A stretch of 64,000 nt of DNA. Source: Candidatus Eremiobacterota bacterium (GTDB lineage: Bacteria > Vulcanimicrobiota > CADAWZ01 > Ess09-12). A program made the position numbers and the translations under genes. Positions 34,823-42,366 of the stretch are shown in pieces. The first letter of the stretch is position 1. Each line of letters opens with the position of its first letter. The notes below the pieces were generated by a model that searched no databases, was not told the DNA's origin, and worked only from the letters and a program-made list of their open reading frames with translations. The DNA is taken from positions 62,001 to 126,000 of the forward strand of contig JAVHLM010000016.1 of the NCBI GenBank assembly GCA_031082125.1, read 5' to 3'.

Positions 34823-35367
34823 GCTGCGCCGGGAGAGAGGCTCCTTGAAAAGAGACGTCAAAGGAACCAATCTCCGAGAAGTTGACTCCCATTTCGAATG
34901 GCTCTGGTTCTGCACGGACAGCATCAGGGCTTTCAGCCCGCCATCCTGTCTTTTTCCCCGCTCTGACTCACCGCTTCCCGGAATTCTTCTCTCTTCGACC
35001 CTAATGATGAGGAGAGGCAGGGGAGGCTCTCTGGGGCTCTTAGCCTGGCACCTTCGCTTTTTTTGTATCGGTCCTGGTTGCGCCATCACTGTCAGAAGCC
35101 TTGACGTCAACACTGCCCAGGGATTCGCCGATTAGTCAATTTCAACCCTGAAGAGCCCTGCATAAAGTTTCCTAAAATAATTTTCAACAAGCATTTTGAC
35201 TTTCAGGTCCCCATAAAATGGCCGCCAGGGCCTGAAACAGGGCATCTCTGCCGATCTAAAGCGCTTTTGGGTCATTTTTGATGTTTTTTCTCTCCACAGG
35301 CATTGGCGACGCACTCAGCGATGCCTCTTAAACCCATTGCTTATCTAAGTTTTAAGGATCGCTCTCT
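34823..35367. other. 545-bp gap without a supported gene
   Basis: Open frames here have no ribosome sites, low-complexity translations and no recognisable family. No tRNA or clear structured RNA is seen. The right part is AT-rich and leads into the promoter at 35368. It could hold decayed coding sequence, but nothing specific is recognisable. Confidence 0.5.
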
Positions 35368-35396
35368 TTGATTTTTAAAGTAATATCTGTTATAAT
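35368..35396 (+). promoter_or_regulatory. Promoter giving a probably leaderless mRNA
   Basis: TTGATT (35368-35373), 17-nt spacer, TATAAT (35391-35396). The usual start position, 7 nt after the -10 box, is the A of ATG 35403. No Shine-Dalgarno precedes that ATG. Confidence 0.75.
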
Positions 35397-35402
35397 TGGT
35401 TT

Positions 35403-36116
35403 ATGGATACAAGTGTTCTCTGCCTCGATAATTCTTTTTTCCTTCCCGATGATGAGGAGCTCCTCCACCTCAATGATTCTTTGTCTTCGCAGGATTACGA
35501 GGACCTTATCCTCCTCCCTGAGGCCTATGAGCTTCCCGCCGAGGCCCGTGACAGGGCGGAGCGCATGGTGAAAATCACCAGGGAGGGCCTCATTCCCGAG
35601 GCGGAAAAGCTCACCTCAGACCTTATCTGGGGGCCTCCGCTCATCGACAGGGATGACCGGGCCTCCCGGCTGGATTTCACCCTCTGCACGGCAGTCAGAG
35701 GCCGCCTTGCCCTTGACCTGGTCCTGGGCGGGCTTCTCGTGAATCTCAAAACGAAAGGAGTTGAGCGATTAGGCTATCGCTCCATGGCGACCTTTGCCAT
35801 GGAGCATCTCTCGATGTCGGGGCGCACGGCATCGGAGCTGATGTACAATTTCCGGCTTCTCGAAGGCCTTCCCCTCTCGCGGGAGGCGTACCTGCAGGGG
35901 AAAATCGCCAAGAGCGCCCTCAGGCATCTCTCGAGGGTCGTCACTGTTGAGAACGAGGCCGGGTGGCTCGAGAAGGCTCAGAAGCTCTCAGTGGGCGCCT
36001 TTGAGAGGGAGGTAAGGAAGGCCCTTGCGGCTCAGGCTTTCCCGTCAAAGACGCCCGGGCGCCCGGCCGCGGCGGCGATTGCTCTCCCGCTGATGAGCAG
36101 GGTAATGAGGGAGTGA
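35403..36116 (+). CDS. N-terminal half of an HNH-family protein (no nuclease domain)
   Basis: 237 residues. An acidic start is followed by a helical region of the type found before HNH nuclease domains in DUF222-like families: LGYRSMATFAMEHLSMSGRT, LEGLPLSREAYLQGKIAKSA, NEAGWLEKAQKLSVGAFERE. No HNH motif is present. Its stop overlaps the next gene, whose first residues (MQFGVSPALALTWDFALSLF) continue the family pattern where this one ends. The two are thus probably halves of one ancestral protein, now in different frames. The ATG appears to be the first base of the mRNA. Confidence 0.7.
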   Translation: MDTSVLCLDNSFFLPDDEELLHLNDSLSSQDYEDLILLPEAYELPAEARDRAERMVKITREGLIPEAEKLTSDLIWGPPLIDRDDRASRLDFTLCTAVRGRLALDLVLGGLLVNLKTKGVERLGYRSMATFAMEHLSMSGRTASELMYNFRLLEGLPLSREAYLQGKIAKSALRHLSRVVTVENEAGWLEKAQKLSVGAFEREVRKALAAQAFPSKTPGRPAAAAIALPLMSRVMRE

Positions 36117-36118
36117 TG

Positions 36119-37822
36119 ATGCAGTTTGGCGTGTCACCGGCTCTTGCCCTCACCTGGGACTTCGCCCTCTCCCTCTTCCGCGACAGGGAGCACTATGAAG
36201 GACCTGTTGCAGGCTTCATCGAGGCCCTCCTTGCCAACTGGATGGCCTCGGGAAAGTGCGCTCATGGTCCTGCACCCTCTGATAAGGAGGGAAGCCTCCC
36301 GGTTTTTTACAGGGGCAGGGAGGCATGGAAAGGCTCAGCCGGCACAATTGCCATCAAAGGCGATGCGCAGGGAGAGTCCTTTTCGGAAGGCACAGGGAAT
36401 GATGCTTTGGAGGCAGAGAGCTCGCCGTGGGATGAGCCATGGAACATCTTTTTCCCTTCGTGGCTGGAGGAGACCTGTCGGGGCGGAGAGCCCGGCAGCG
36501 GTTCCGTCAGGGCCGTCGCAGGGAGGCTCATCAGGGCCGCCGTGATGCGCCAGAGGCTCGAAGCCGCAATCGGGATGCTGCTGCGGGCGATGCACGCAAG
36601 GCAGCTCTTTACCCGTTTCGGCTTTGAATCAATCGAGGAGTATGGAGAGGTGCGGTGCGGCCTCTCAAAAGCTCAGGCCCGCCAATTCATCATGGTCGCC
36701 AACGGCTTCCGCCGCCACTCCCTCACCGAGAAGGCCTTCAAAAGCGGCACCATCACGAGGGAGCAGGCAAAGCTCATTCTTCCCCTGGTGAATTCTAAAA
36801 ACGAAGAAGCCTGGATAGCCTATGCCGCATCTGTCCCCACGGCAGACCTCAGGGAAGAGGCGGTGCGCATCGCCCGGATCATCGAGTACGACAGCTTCGC
36901 CGCGGTGAGCTATACCCTCCTCCCCGGCTTCCGCTATCTCAGTGATGAGCGGTATCATGAGCTTCCCTTCGAGGTGCGGGACAGCATCAGGACCGGGTCC
37001 TGGTACGGCGGCCCCTCGGCGGTCTCAGCGTGGCCTCTTTCCGAGGATGACGAAGCTTCCCTGGAGAGCCGCGACAGGCGCTTCGACGAGCCCTGGAACC
37101 ATTTCAGCGATGTTGACGAAATGCTCACCGCTGAGGCCGCCATGAAAGTTGAAAAAAATTCCGTGCTGTGTGCGAGCCTGGAGGAGGCCCGGCAGATCTG
37201 CACCCTTCCCGAGGGTGAAAATCCCGAAGAGACCTTCCTTGTGGACATCCTCCAGGGAGAAGGCGCCTCCGGGAGGCCATCACTCACCATGGCAATCAGG
37301 TTTTATCTCCCTGAAGAGCTTTATCAACTCTGGAACACTGCCGCCAGGGCTTTTCTATGCCTCACCATGCAGGCAGAGGCCGTCGGAGCAGAGGGTAAAG
37401 AGCCGGTTACCTTGCATCCCTCCTATGCCCTGATTCCCCCGGAAGAACAATTCCTTGCCGCCCTCATGGCGGACTACCTCTCCACCGAGGGCGAATTCCA
37501 GAAGGCTGCCCATCACCACAGGATCCTGAAGCGCGACCGATTCCGCTGCCAGTCCCCCGGCTGCCGCTGCCGGCGCAATCTGCACATCCACCATATCATC
37601 AGGCGCTCCCAGGGCGGGACTGATGACCCCTGGAACCTTATCACCCTCTGCGAAGCCTGCCACCTCCACCTGCTCCATGGCCTCAGGACTCTCACCATCA
37701 TGGGGAGAGCCCCCTTCGGGATCACAGTCATCTTCGGCTCCCTCTCAGAAGGCGAAATCCCCTTCCTTGTCTATCAGAGGGGATGCAGGCTCGTGAGAAA
37801 TGTCGTGGATCGCATACTTTAG
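36119..37822 (+). CDS. HNH endonuclease-domain protein
   Basis: 567 residues from ATG 36119, the best fit to GAGGGAG 5 nt upstream; GTG 36113 and ATG 36116 are alternatives. Residues about 150-260 carry a second copy of the helical domain seen in the gene before (FGFESIEEYGEVRCGLSKAQ, KSGTITREQAKLILPLVNSK). The C-terminal HNH domain reads RDRFRCQSPGCRCRRNLHIH, then HIIRRSQGGTDDPWNLITLC and EACHLHLLHG, with intact His-Asn-His and zinc cysteines. Such proteins are often multicopy in large genomes, and their biological role (DNA cutting, mobile-element linked) is unsettled. Confidence 0.83.
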   Translation: MQFGVSPALALTWDFALSLFRDREHYEGPVAGFIEALLANWMASGKCAHGPAPSDKEGSLPVFYRGREAWKGSAGTIAIKGDAQGESFSEGTGNDALEAESSPWDEPWNIFFPSWLEETCRGGEPGSGSVRAVAGRLIRAAVMRQRLEAAIGMLLRAMHARQLFTRFGFESIEEYGEVRCGLSKAQARQFIMVANGFRRHSLTEKAFKSGTITREQAKLILPLVNSKNEEAWIAYAASVPTADLREEAVRIARIIEYDSFAAVSYTLLPGFRYLSDERYHELPFEVRDSIRTGSWYGGPSAVSAWPLSEDDEASLESRDRRFDEPWNHFSDVDEMLTAEAAMKVEKNSVLCASLEEARQICTLPEGENPEETFLVDILQGEGASGRPSLTMAIRFYLPEELYQLWNTAARAFLCLTMQAEAVGAEGKEPVTLHPSYALIPPEEQFLAALMADYLSTEGEFQKAAHHHRILKRDRFRCQSPGCRCRRNLHIHHIIRRSQGGTDDPWNLITLCEACHLHLLHGLRTLTIMGRAPFGITVIFGSLSEGEIPFLVYQRGCRLVRNVVDRIL

Positions 37823-38043
37823 CCCGGTTCCCCCACCGCCTGGCCCTCTCTCACCGCATCGCGGTGCAGCCTGAAAGCTCACCTGGAGAGGGCGGCAGGA
37901 TTTTTAATGTCCAGGAGGATTTGGGTGCTTCGTGTCTAATAACGCTCATGGGGTAGTTGGGGTGGGGGTTCCTCCGCAACCCTCCATCGGTAAAAGATGT
38001 TACAGAAAGCCTACTCACAAATGAAGCAAGAAGGAGAGTTCCC

Positions 38044-38304
38044 ATGGAGGTATTGAAAGTATCTGCGAAATCCAATCCAAATTCCGTTGCCGGCGCCCTT
38101 GCAGGGGTTCTGAGGGAGAAGGGGAGCGCCGAGATGCAGGCGATAGGCGCCGGCGCTCTGAATCAGGCGGTAAAAGCAGTCGCAATAGCGAGGGGATTTG
38201 TGGCGCCAAGCGGCATGGATCTTATCTGCATCCCTGCTTTTACGGAGATCCAGATAAACGGTGAGGAAAGGACGGCCATACGTCTCATTGTTGAGCCCCG
38301 GTGA
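38044..38304 (+). CDS. spoVS: SpoVS-family protein
   Basis: 86 residues, full length. MEVLKVSAKSNPNSVAGALA and MQAIGAGALNQAVKAVAIAR are nearly invariant in stage V sporulation protein S, an Alba-like fold protein that affects sporulation in Bacillus and occurs in many non-sporulating lineages. AAGGAG lies 7-8 nt before ATG 38044. An earlier in-frame start has no ribosome site. With the GerMN protein at 46422 it hints at development or a spore-former ancestry, but no core sporulation genes are present here. Nucleic-acid binding is inferred from the fold. Confidence 0.95.
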   Translation: MEVLKVSAKSNPNSVAGALAGVLREKGSAEMQAIGAGALNQAVKAVAIARGFVAPSGMDLICIPAFTEIQINGEERTAIRLIVEPR

Positions 38305-38393
38305 CACCTTTCGGAAGGCGCCAGGAAAACCATTCCGGAGTTCGGGAGGTTTTTCTTTTTTGAGAGCGGAAGGGGACGCGAAGGACTTACGGG

Positions 38394-39218
38394 ATGGTGC
38401 CAGTGGCAATTGATCTTCATACGCACACCACGGCCTCCGACGGCACGCTCACTCCCCGTGAGCTCGTAACCCTTGCCATGAGCAAGGGTTTCCGAGTGCT
38501 TTCCATCACAGACCATGATACTGTTGCAGGATTCATGGAAGCCCGGGGATGCGGGGGAAAAACTCTTGAGATAGTTCCGGGAATAGAGCTGAATGCTGAA
38601 AGGGGAAGCGAGGAAATCCACGTGCTGGGCTATTATATCGACGTGGAAAATCCCGTGCTCCTCAAGAGGCTCGGCAAGCTCCGTGAGGAGAGGATCACAA
38701 GGGTCCACGAGATCGTGAAGCGCCTTGCCGCTCTGGGGATGAAGGTCACCTTCGATGAGATCATCAAATACGCCCGGGGCGAGTCGGTAGGGAGACCCCA
38801 CGTGGCAAGGCTTCTCATTGACAAGGGGTACATCCCCGATATGCAGTACGCCTTTGACCACTTTCTCAAGCATGGGGGCAAGGCCTATGTCCCGCGTCCC
38901 CATTTTCCCCCTGAAGAGGCCGTGGAGATCATTGCGGCATCGGGGGGCATTCCTGTGCTTGCCCATCCCGGCTATAATGCCGACGAGAGGATTATAGACT
39001 CTCTTGTGGAAAGAGGGCTCAAGGGGATAGAAGTCTTCTATCCCGACCATCTTCCCCTTCAGAGAGAGCACTTCAGCAAACTTGCCGGGAAGAAGGGCCT
39101 TCTGATTACGGGCGGCTCCGATTTTCATGGCTTCGGGAACAGTCACTTCTCGAGCCTCGGCGTCGAAGGCCTGTCCATGAAACATTTCGAGCTGCTGAAG
39201 GCTGCCAGGGGGAAATGA
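38394..39218 (+). CDS. PHP-domain phosphoesterase (nucleoside bisphosphate phosphatase type)
   Basis: 274 residues, all PHP domain. DLHTHTTASDGTLTPREL, ITDHDTVAG, PGIELNAERGSEEIHVLGYY, GRPHVARLLID, LAHPGY and GSDFHGF supply the metal-binding histidines and aspartates. The family (YciV/RnaAM, TrpH) includes enzymes removing the 3'-phosphate from nucleoside 3',5'-bisphosphates and 5' to 3' RNA trimming. AAGGA is 8 nt upstream of the ATG. The gene lies about 90 bp after spoVS and 39 bp before the NuoC-like gene, possibly one transcript. Confidence 0.87.
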   Translation: MVPVAIDLHTHTTASDGTLTPRELVTLAMSKGFRVLSITDHDTVAGFMEARGCGGKTLEIVPGIELNAERGSEEIHVLGYYIDVENPVLLKRLGKLREERITRVHEIVKRLAALGMKVTFDEIIKYARGESVGRPHVARLLIDKGYIPDMQYAFDHFLKHGGKAYVPRPHFPPEEAVEIIAASGGIPVLAHPGYNADERIIDSLVERGLKGIEVFYPDHLPLQREHFSKLAGKKGLLITGGSDFHGFGNSHFSSLGVEGLSMKHFELLKAARGK

Positions 39219-39257
39219 GCCGTTCAATCAGCTCAGGAAGAGGGAGGCGAGAGCTCC

Positions 39258-39620
39258 ATGCGGGAAGATAAAGGCATGATAACCACCCTTGAGAGTGAGC
39301 CCGACGGGAAGAAGAGGGTCCACTGGGAATGCACCTCATCGCAGTTTACCGCCGTGGCATCGCGCCTCAAGGAGGCCCAGGCCCGCCTTATCACGGTCTA
39401 TGCCACGCCCCAGGGTGAGAGGGAGGTGGGGCTGAAGTACTATTTTGACCTTGAGGGCTTTGTGCTGATCGTGACGACCAGGACGGAGAAATCAAGCATC
39501 AGCTCCCTTTACACCCTTTTTCTGAACGCGGATTTCATCGAGAGGGAAATCAACAACCTCTTCAGGATAAAGTTCCTGGGGCACCCCAACCTCCCTCGCT
39601 ACGGGAGCACCGAAGAATAG
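39258..39620 (+). CDS. Orphan NuoC/EchD-like (complex I 30-kDa type) protein
   Basis: 120 residues. The C-terminal part NADFIEREINNLFRIKFLGH followed by PNLPRY matches the signature of NADH dehydrogenase subunit C and Ech hydrogenase subunit D (EREIYDMFGIxFxGHPxL). GLKYYFDLEGFVLIVTTRTE is the preceding sheet. Those proteins form the hydrophilic arm with the NuoD-type subunit. No other complex I or hydrogenase subunit is encoded anywhere in this window. The position Asp-Met-Phe is Asn-Leu-Phe here. GGGAGG lies 10 nt before the ATG. It may serve another complex or be a relic. Confidence 0.75.
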   Translation: MREDKGMITTLESEPDGKKRVHWECTSSQFTAVASRLKEAQARLITVYATPQGEREVGLKYYFDLEGFVLIVTTRTEKSSISSLYTLFLNADFIEREINNLFRIKFLGHPNLPRYGSTEE

Positions 39621-39636
39621 CATCAGGAGAGCCCAT

Positions 39637-40650
39637 ATGGCCCGCAGTGCAATCGCATTTTTTCTTGCCCTTTTCATTGTCGTGCTGCTTGCTTCACCAG
39701 TATTTCCCCAGTCGGTGGCGGCGCGCAACCATTACAAGGTGGGGAAAAACCATCTTGAAAGCGGGCGCTATGGCGAGGCAGAGAAGGAATTCAAGGAGGC
39801 CCTCAAGATAGAAGGGCGTTACAGCGATGCAATGTACCTTCTGGGCCTCACCTATTTATTCCAGAATAACTATGATGACGCCCAGAAGTGCATTGAGCAG
39901 GTTATCAGGCAGGAGCCCCGCTTTGACACGGCCAGGCTCTACCTTGCCACGATACTGATGGAGAAGGAGCAGTTTTCAAAGGCAAAGGAGCAGCTTCAAT
40001 ATGTGATAAACAGCGATCATAACTTCTACCAGGCCTATTATGGGATGGGCGTCATCCTCTACAAGGAGGGTGACCTGCCGAAAGCCATTGACCAGTGGAA
40101 GAAGGCCCTGACCCTGGAAAAGACCTATGCCCCCGCTTATTACAACATGGGACTTGCCCTTTATCTAATAGACAAAAAGGATGAAGGGACAAAGGCTCTT
40201 GAAAAGGCCATCTCCCTCAAGCCCCAGAACCCCCTCTACCAGTTCAGCCTCGCCTGGATACAATACGGCGAGGGAAAGAAGGAAGAGGCCCTCCGCTCCT
40301 TCGGGAAGCTCAAGGACATGGGAAGCGGCACCCCCCTTGGCCTCCTCAGCGAGGGGATGATCCAGTACGGAAAGGAGAGCTATGAGACGGCCCTGGAGTG
40401 GGCTCTCAAGGCGCAGGCCCAGGACCGCAAGTGCGAAAAGGCCTTCGAGCTTGCGGCGATGAGCTGCGAAGCCCTTGAGGAGTGGGACGAGGCCGCCAGG
40501 AACTATGAGGCATTGATGAAGCTTGATCCCAACGAAAAGGCTTTCAAAGAAAAAATAGGGGCATTGCAGGAGAAAATCAAGAGCCTTGAAGAAGAAAGAA
40601 TCCAACGCTCCCGGTATCCCTACCATGAGATGAACAGGATTATCAAATGA
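39637..40650 (+). CDS. Secreted TPR protein
   Basis: 337 residues. A signal peptide (FFLALFIVVLLASPVFPQ, then SVAA) is followed by about eight TPRs, for example HLESGRYGEAEKEFKEALKI, DAMYLLGLTYLFQNNYDDAQ and PAYYNMGLALYLIDKKDEGT, and a coiled tail. AGGAG lies 7 nt before the ATG. It is 16 bp after the NuoC-like gene, and its stop overlaps the sigma factor start (ATGA), so it is translated together with the sigma/anti-sigma pair. A periplasmic partner role is likely. Confidence 0.83.
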   Translation: MARSAIAFFLALFIVVLLASPVFPQSVAARNHYKVGKNHLESGRYGEAEKEFKEALKIEGRYSDAMYLLGLTYLFQNNYDDAQKCIEQVIRQEPRFDTARLYLATILMEKEQFSKAKEQLQYVINSDHNFYQAYYGMGVILYKEGDLPKAIDQWKKALTLEKTYAPAYYNMGLALYLIDKKDEGTKALEKAISLKPQNPLYQFSLAWIQYGEGKKEEALRSFGKLKDMGSGTPLGLLSEGMIQYGKESYETALEWALKAQAQDRKCEKAFELAAMSCEALEEWDEAARNYEALMKLDPNEKAFKEKIGALQEKIKSLEEERIQRSRYPYHEMNRIIK

Positions 40651-41258
40651 ACGAGGTTATTCCAAGCACCTCCTCCGACGAGGAACTGGTCTCCCAGGCC
40701 AAGGCCCAGAACTACAGGGCCTTTGAGGAGCTCATGAAGCGCTATGAGAAGGGGATATATAACCTTGCCCTCAGGATCACCAAGAGTCCCCAGGAGGCCG
40801 AGGAGATCCTCCAGGACACCTTCCTGAGCGTCTTCAAGAACATTGACGGCTTCAGGGAAGAGTCAAGCTTCAAGACCTGGATCTACAAAGTGGCCACCAA
40901 CTTTGCCCTCATGAAGCTCAGGAAAAAGAAGCAGATATCGAGGGTTTTCATTGATGAGCCCCTGCAGCTTGACGGTGAGGAGATCCCGAGGGATATCGCC
41001 GACTGGAGCAAGAATCCCGAGGACCTTTATGAAAAGCAGGAACTCAGGCGCATCCTGAAGGATGCCGTTGACTCCCTGCCCGACACCTACCAGACAGTCT
41101 TCTGGCTGAGGGACATCGACGGCCTCTCCAACCAGGAGGTCGCCACTATCCTGGGCCTCTCCCTTCCCGCAGTCAAGTCCAGAATCCTTCGCGCCCGGCT
41201 CCTGATGCGGGAATATCTGAGCGAATATTTCAAGGATGGGAAAAGTGGAAGAGCATAG
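40647..41258 (+). CDS. ECF RNA polymerase sigma factor
   Basis: 203 residues. Region 2 (about 20-90) includes AFEELMKRYEKGIYNLALRI, TKSPQEAEEILQDTFLSVFK and FKTWIYKVATNFALMKLRKK for -10 recognition. Region 4 (about 135-190) has LPDTYQTVFWLRDIDGLSNQ, then EVATILGLSLPAVKSRILRA, a helix-turn-helix for the -35 box. The start codon overlaps the TPR stop by 4 bp. The anti-sigma gene overlaps its 3' end by 23 bp. ECF factors usually autoregulate, but no matching promoter was identified upstream of the cluster. Confidence 0.95.
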   Translation: MNEVIPSTSSDEELVSQAKAQNYRAFEELMKRYEKGIYNLALRITKSPQEAEEILQDTFLSVFKNIDGFREESSFKTWIYKVATNFALMKLRKKKQISRVFIDEPLQLDGEEIPRDIADWSKNPEDLYEKQELRRILKDAVDSLPDTYQTVFWLRDIDGLSNQEVATILGLSLPAVKSRILRARLLMREYLSEYFKDGKSGRA

Positions 41259-41505
41259 ATGCCATAATATCCTCTGTATGCTTGGGGAATTCCTGGACGG
41301 GGAGGCGCAGTCCCATTGCTGCAGCCAGATTGAGGCTCATATGGGGAGCTGTGAGCGTTGCAGGATTGTCATCCGCACCACCAGAACCACGGTACAGATA
41401 TGCAGGGACAATGCCTGCGAGGATCTCCCCGACGCGGTGAGAGTCCGCATTCGCCAGGTAGTGAAGGAATATCTCCTGCAGCAGAACCTTATCGGGGATG
41501 AATGA
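41236..41505 (+). CDS. Zinc-binding anti-sigma factor (zf-HC2)
   Basis: 89 residues. HMGSCERC gives the His-x3-Cys-x2-Cys zinc anti-sigma signature, with an upstream His/Cys in EEHRCHNILCMLGEFLDGEA. It is a soluble protein without a membrane helix, unlike many zf-HC2 anti-sigmas, so it probably senses a cytoplasmic (perhaps redox) signal and releases the overlapping ECF sigma. ATG 41236 lies within the sigma gene; GTG 41245 is an alternative start. Confidence 0.85.
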   Translation: MGKVEEHRCHNILCMLGEFLDGEAQSHCCSQIEAHMGSCERCRIVIRTTRTTVQICRDNACEDLPDAVRVRIRQVVKEYLLQQNLIGDE

Positions 41506-41521
41506 GTGGTGCCGTGACGGA

Positions 41522-42130
41522 TCAGAGCCCCTGGTAAGTGTTCTCCAGTGAGGGGTTGGAGATGAAGAGGGGGGCTCCCTGGGCTTCCTGGATATGGTGG
41601 CGCCTTTTCGGGGCGCCGTTATTTTTTTCATCCCTGAGGCTCACGAGGAGGTCAAGGGAATGCTGGAAGTCGTCTTCCGCAATGAGGCTCACCGGGGCGG
41701 CGTAATTCTCATAAGTGGTGAGGCTTTTTTCATACGACTGCGTGTCTATCCCCATGGTGTGAAGTGTTTCAAGGGCCATGCGGATCTTGCTTTTTGAAAG
41801 GGTCGGCGGGGGGCTCTTGCTCCAGGTGCCTCCGCAGCTGTACTCGGCTTCCCCCCTGGAACTTGTCCTCATATGAACCGGCGAGCCGTTATGAACGCCT
41901 ATGGGGACGCCACGGTCTTCATTGGGCGTCTGCGGCTCATCAGGGCGGCTTTCCACGCGGGAGGTACCGGGCTGATCACGGCGGGGCGCGATCCCGCCGA
42001 TATGGGACTCGTCACCCCGCATCTCCACCCGCTGCTCTTGAGGCTGCTGCGGTGAAGGGGCGGGGGGCATCTTAAGATCGGCGGCATTCCCCTTCGGAAA
42101 CCCGTAGCCAACCTGCTCAAGTGATCCCAT
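41522..42130 (-). CDS. Disordered protein of unknown function
   Basis: 202 residues. The first 110 are proline/charge-rich and probably disordered (MPPAPSPQQPQEQRVEMRGD, then ESHIGGIAPRRDQPG). The second half (SKIRMALETLHTMGIDTQSY, LIAEDDFQHSLDLLVSLRDE) looks folded. No signal peptide or known domain is seen. The call as a real gene rests on the minus-strand promoter at 42174-42202, AAGG 9 nt before the ATG, and its fit against the convergent anti-sigma gene (16 bp). No function can be assigned. Confidence 0.55.
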   Translation of the reverse strand: MGSLEQVGYGFPKGNAADLKMPPAPSPQQPQEQRVEMRGDESHIGGIAPRRDQPGTSRVESRPDEPQTPNEDRGVPIGVHNGSPVHMRTSSRGEAEYSCGGTWSKSPPPTLSKSKIRMALETLHTMGIDTQSYEKSLTTYENYAAPVSLIAEDDFQHSLDLLVSLRDEKNNGAPKRRHHIQEAQGAPLFISNPSLENTYQGL

Positions 42131-42173
42131 GGGATAGTACCTTCTTCCCTCTTGTCATCTATCCTGTTCTCTT

Positions 42174-42202
42174 ATTATAGGGTATCGCCATGAAATATGC
42201 AA
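42174..42202 (-). promoter_or_regulatory. Promoter of the gene at 41522-42130
   Basis: Minus strand TTGCAT (42197-42202), 17-nt spacer, TATAAT (42174-42179). The start is expected near 42167, giving a leader of about 37 nt. Confidence 0.7.
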
Positions 42203-42230
42203 GAGGCTCCGGTTGTGGTGTGCAGGGAGG

Positions 42231-42327
42231 CCAGGGGCCATTCTCCTCTTCAGCCAACGTTTGATTCTGTCCCTATGGGTGCACCGGAACACAGACAGAA
42301 TCTGTTGGCCGGGAGAATTGCCCCTGG
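42231..42327. repeat. 97-bp imperfect inverted repeat (long stem-loop)
   Basis: Left arm 42231-42271 and right arm 42294-42327 pair in blocks: CCAGGGGC with GCCCCTGG, ATTCTCC with GGGAGAAT, GCCAAC with GTTGGC, and GATTCTGTC with GACAGAATC. Small internal loops interrupt the pairing and the apical loop is 22 nt. It lies between the LarA-like gene and the promoter at 42174. Neither strand has a U-tract, so it is not a normal terminator. Confidence 0.8.
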
Positions 42328-42366
42328 ACTCTCTCTACAAAGCTTATTAAAGCGATAATCAAGTCG

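Noticed and set aside
34823-35367. Possible small gene or structured RNA in the 545-bp gap
   Set aside because: Candidate frames lack ribosome sites and sensible composition; no convincing conserved fold was visible by eye.
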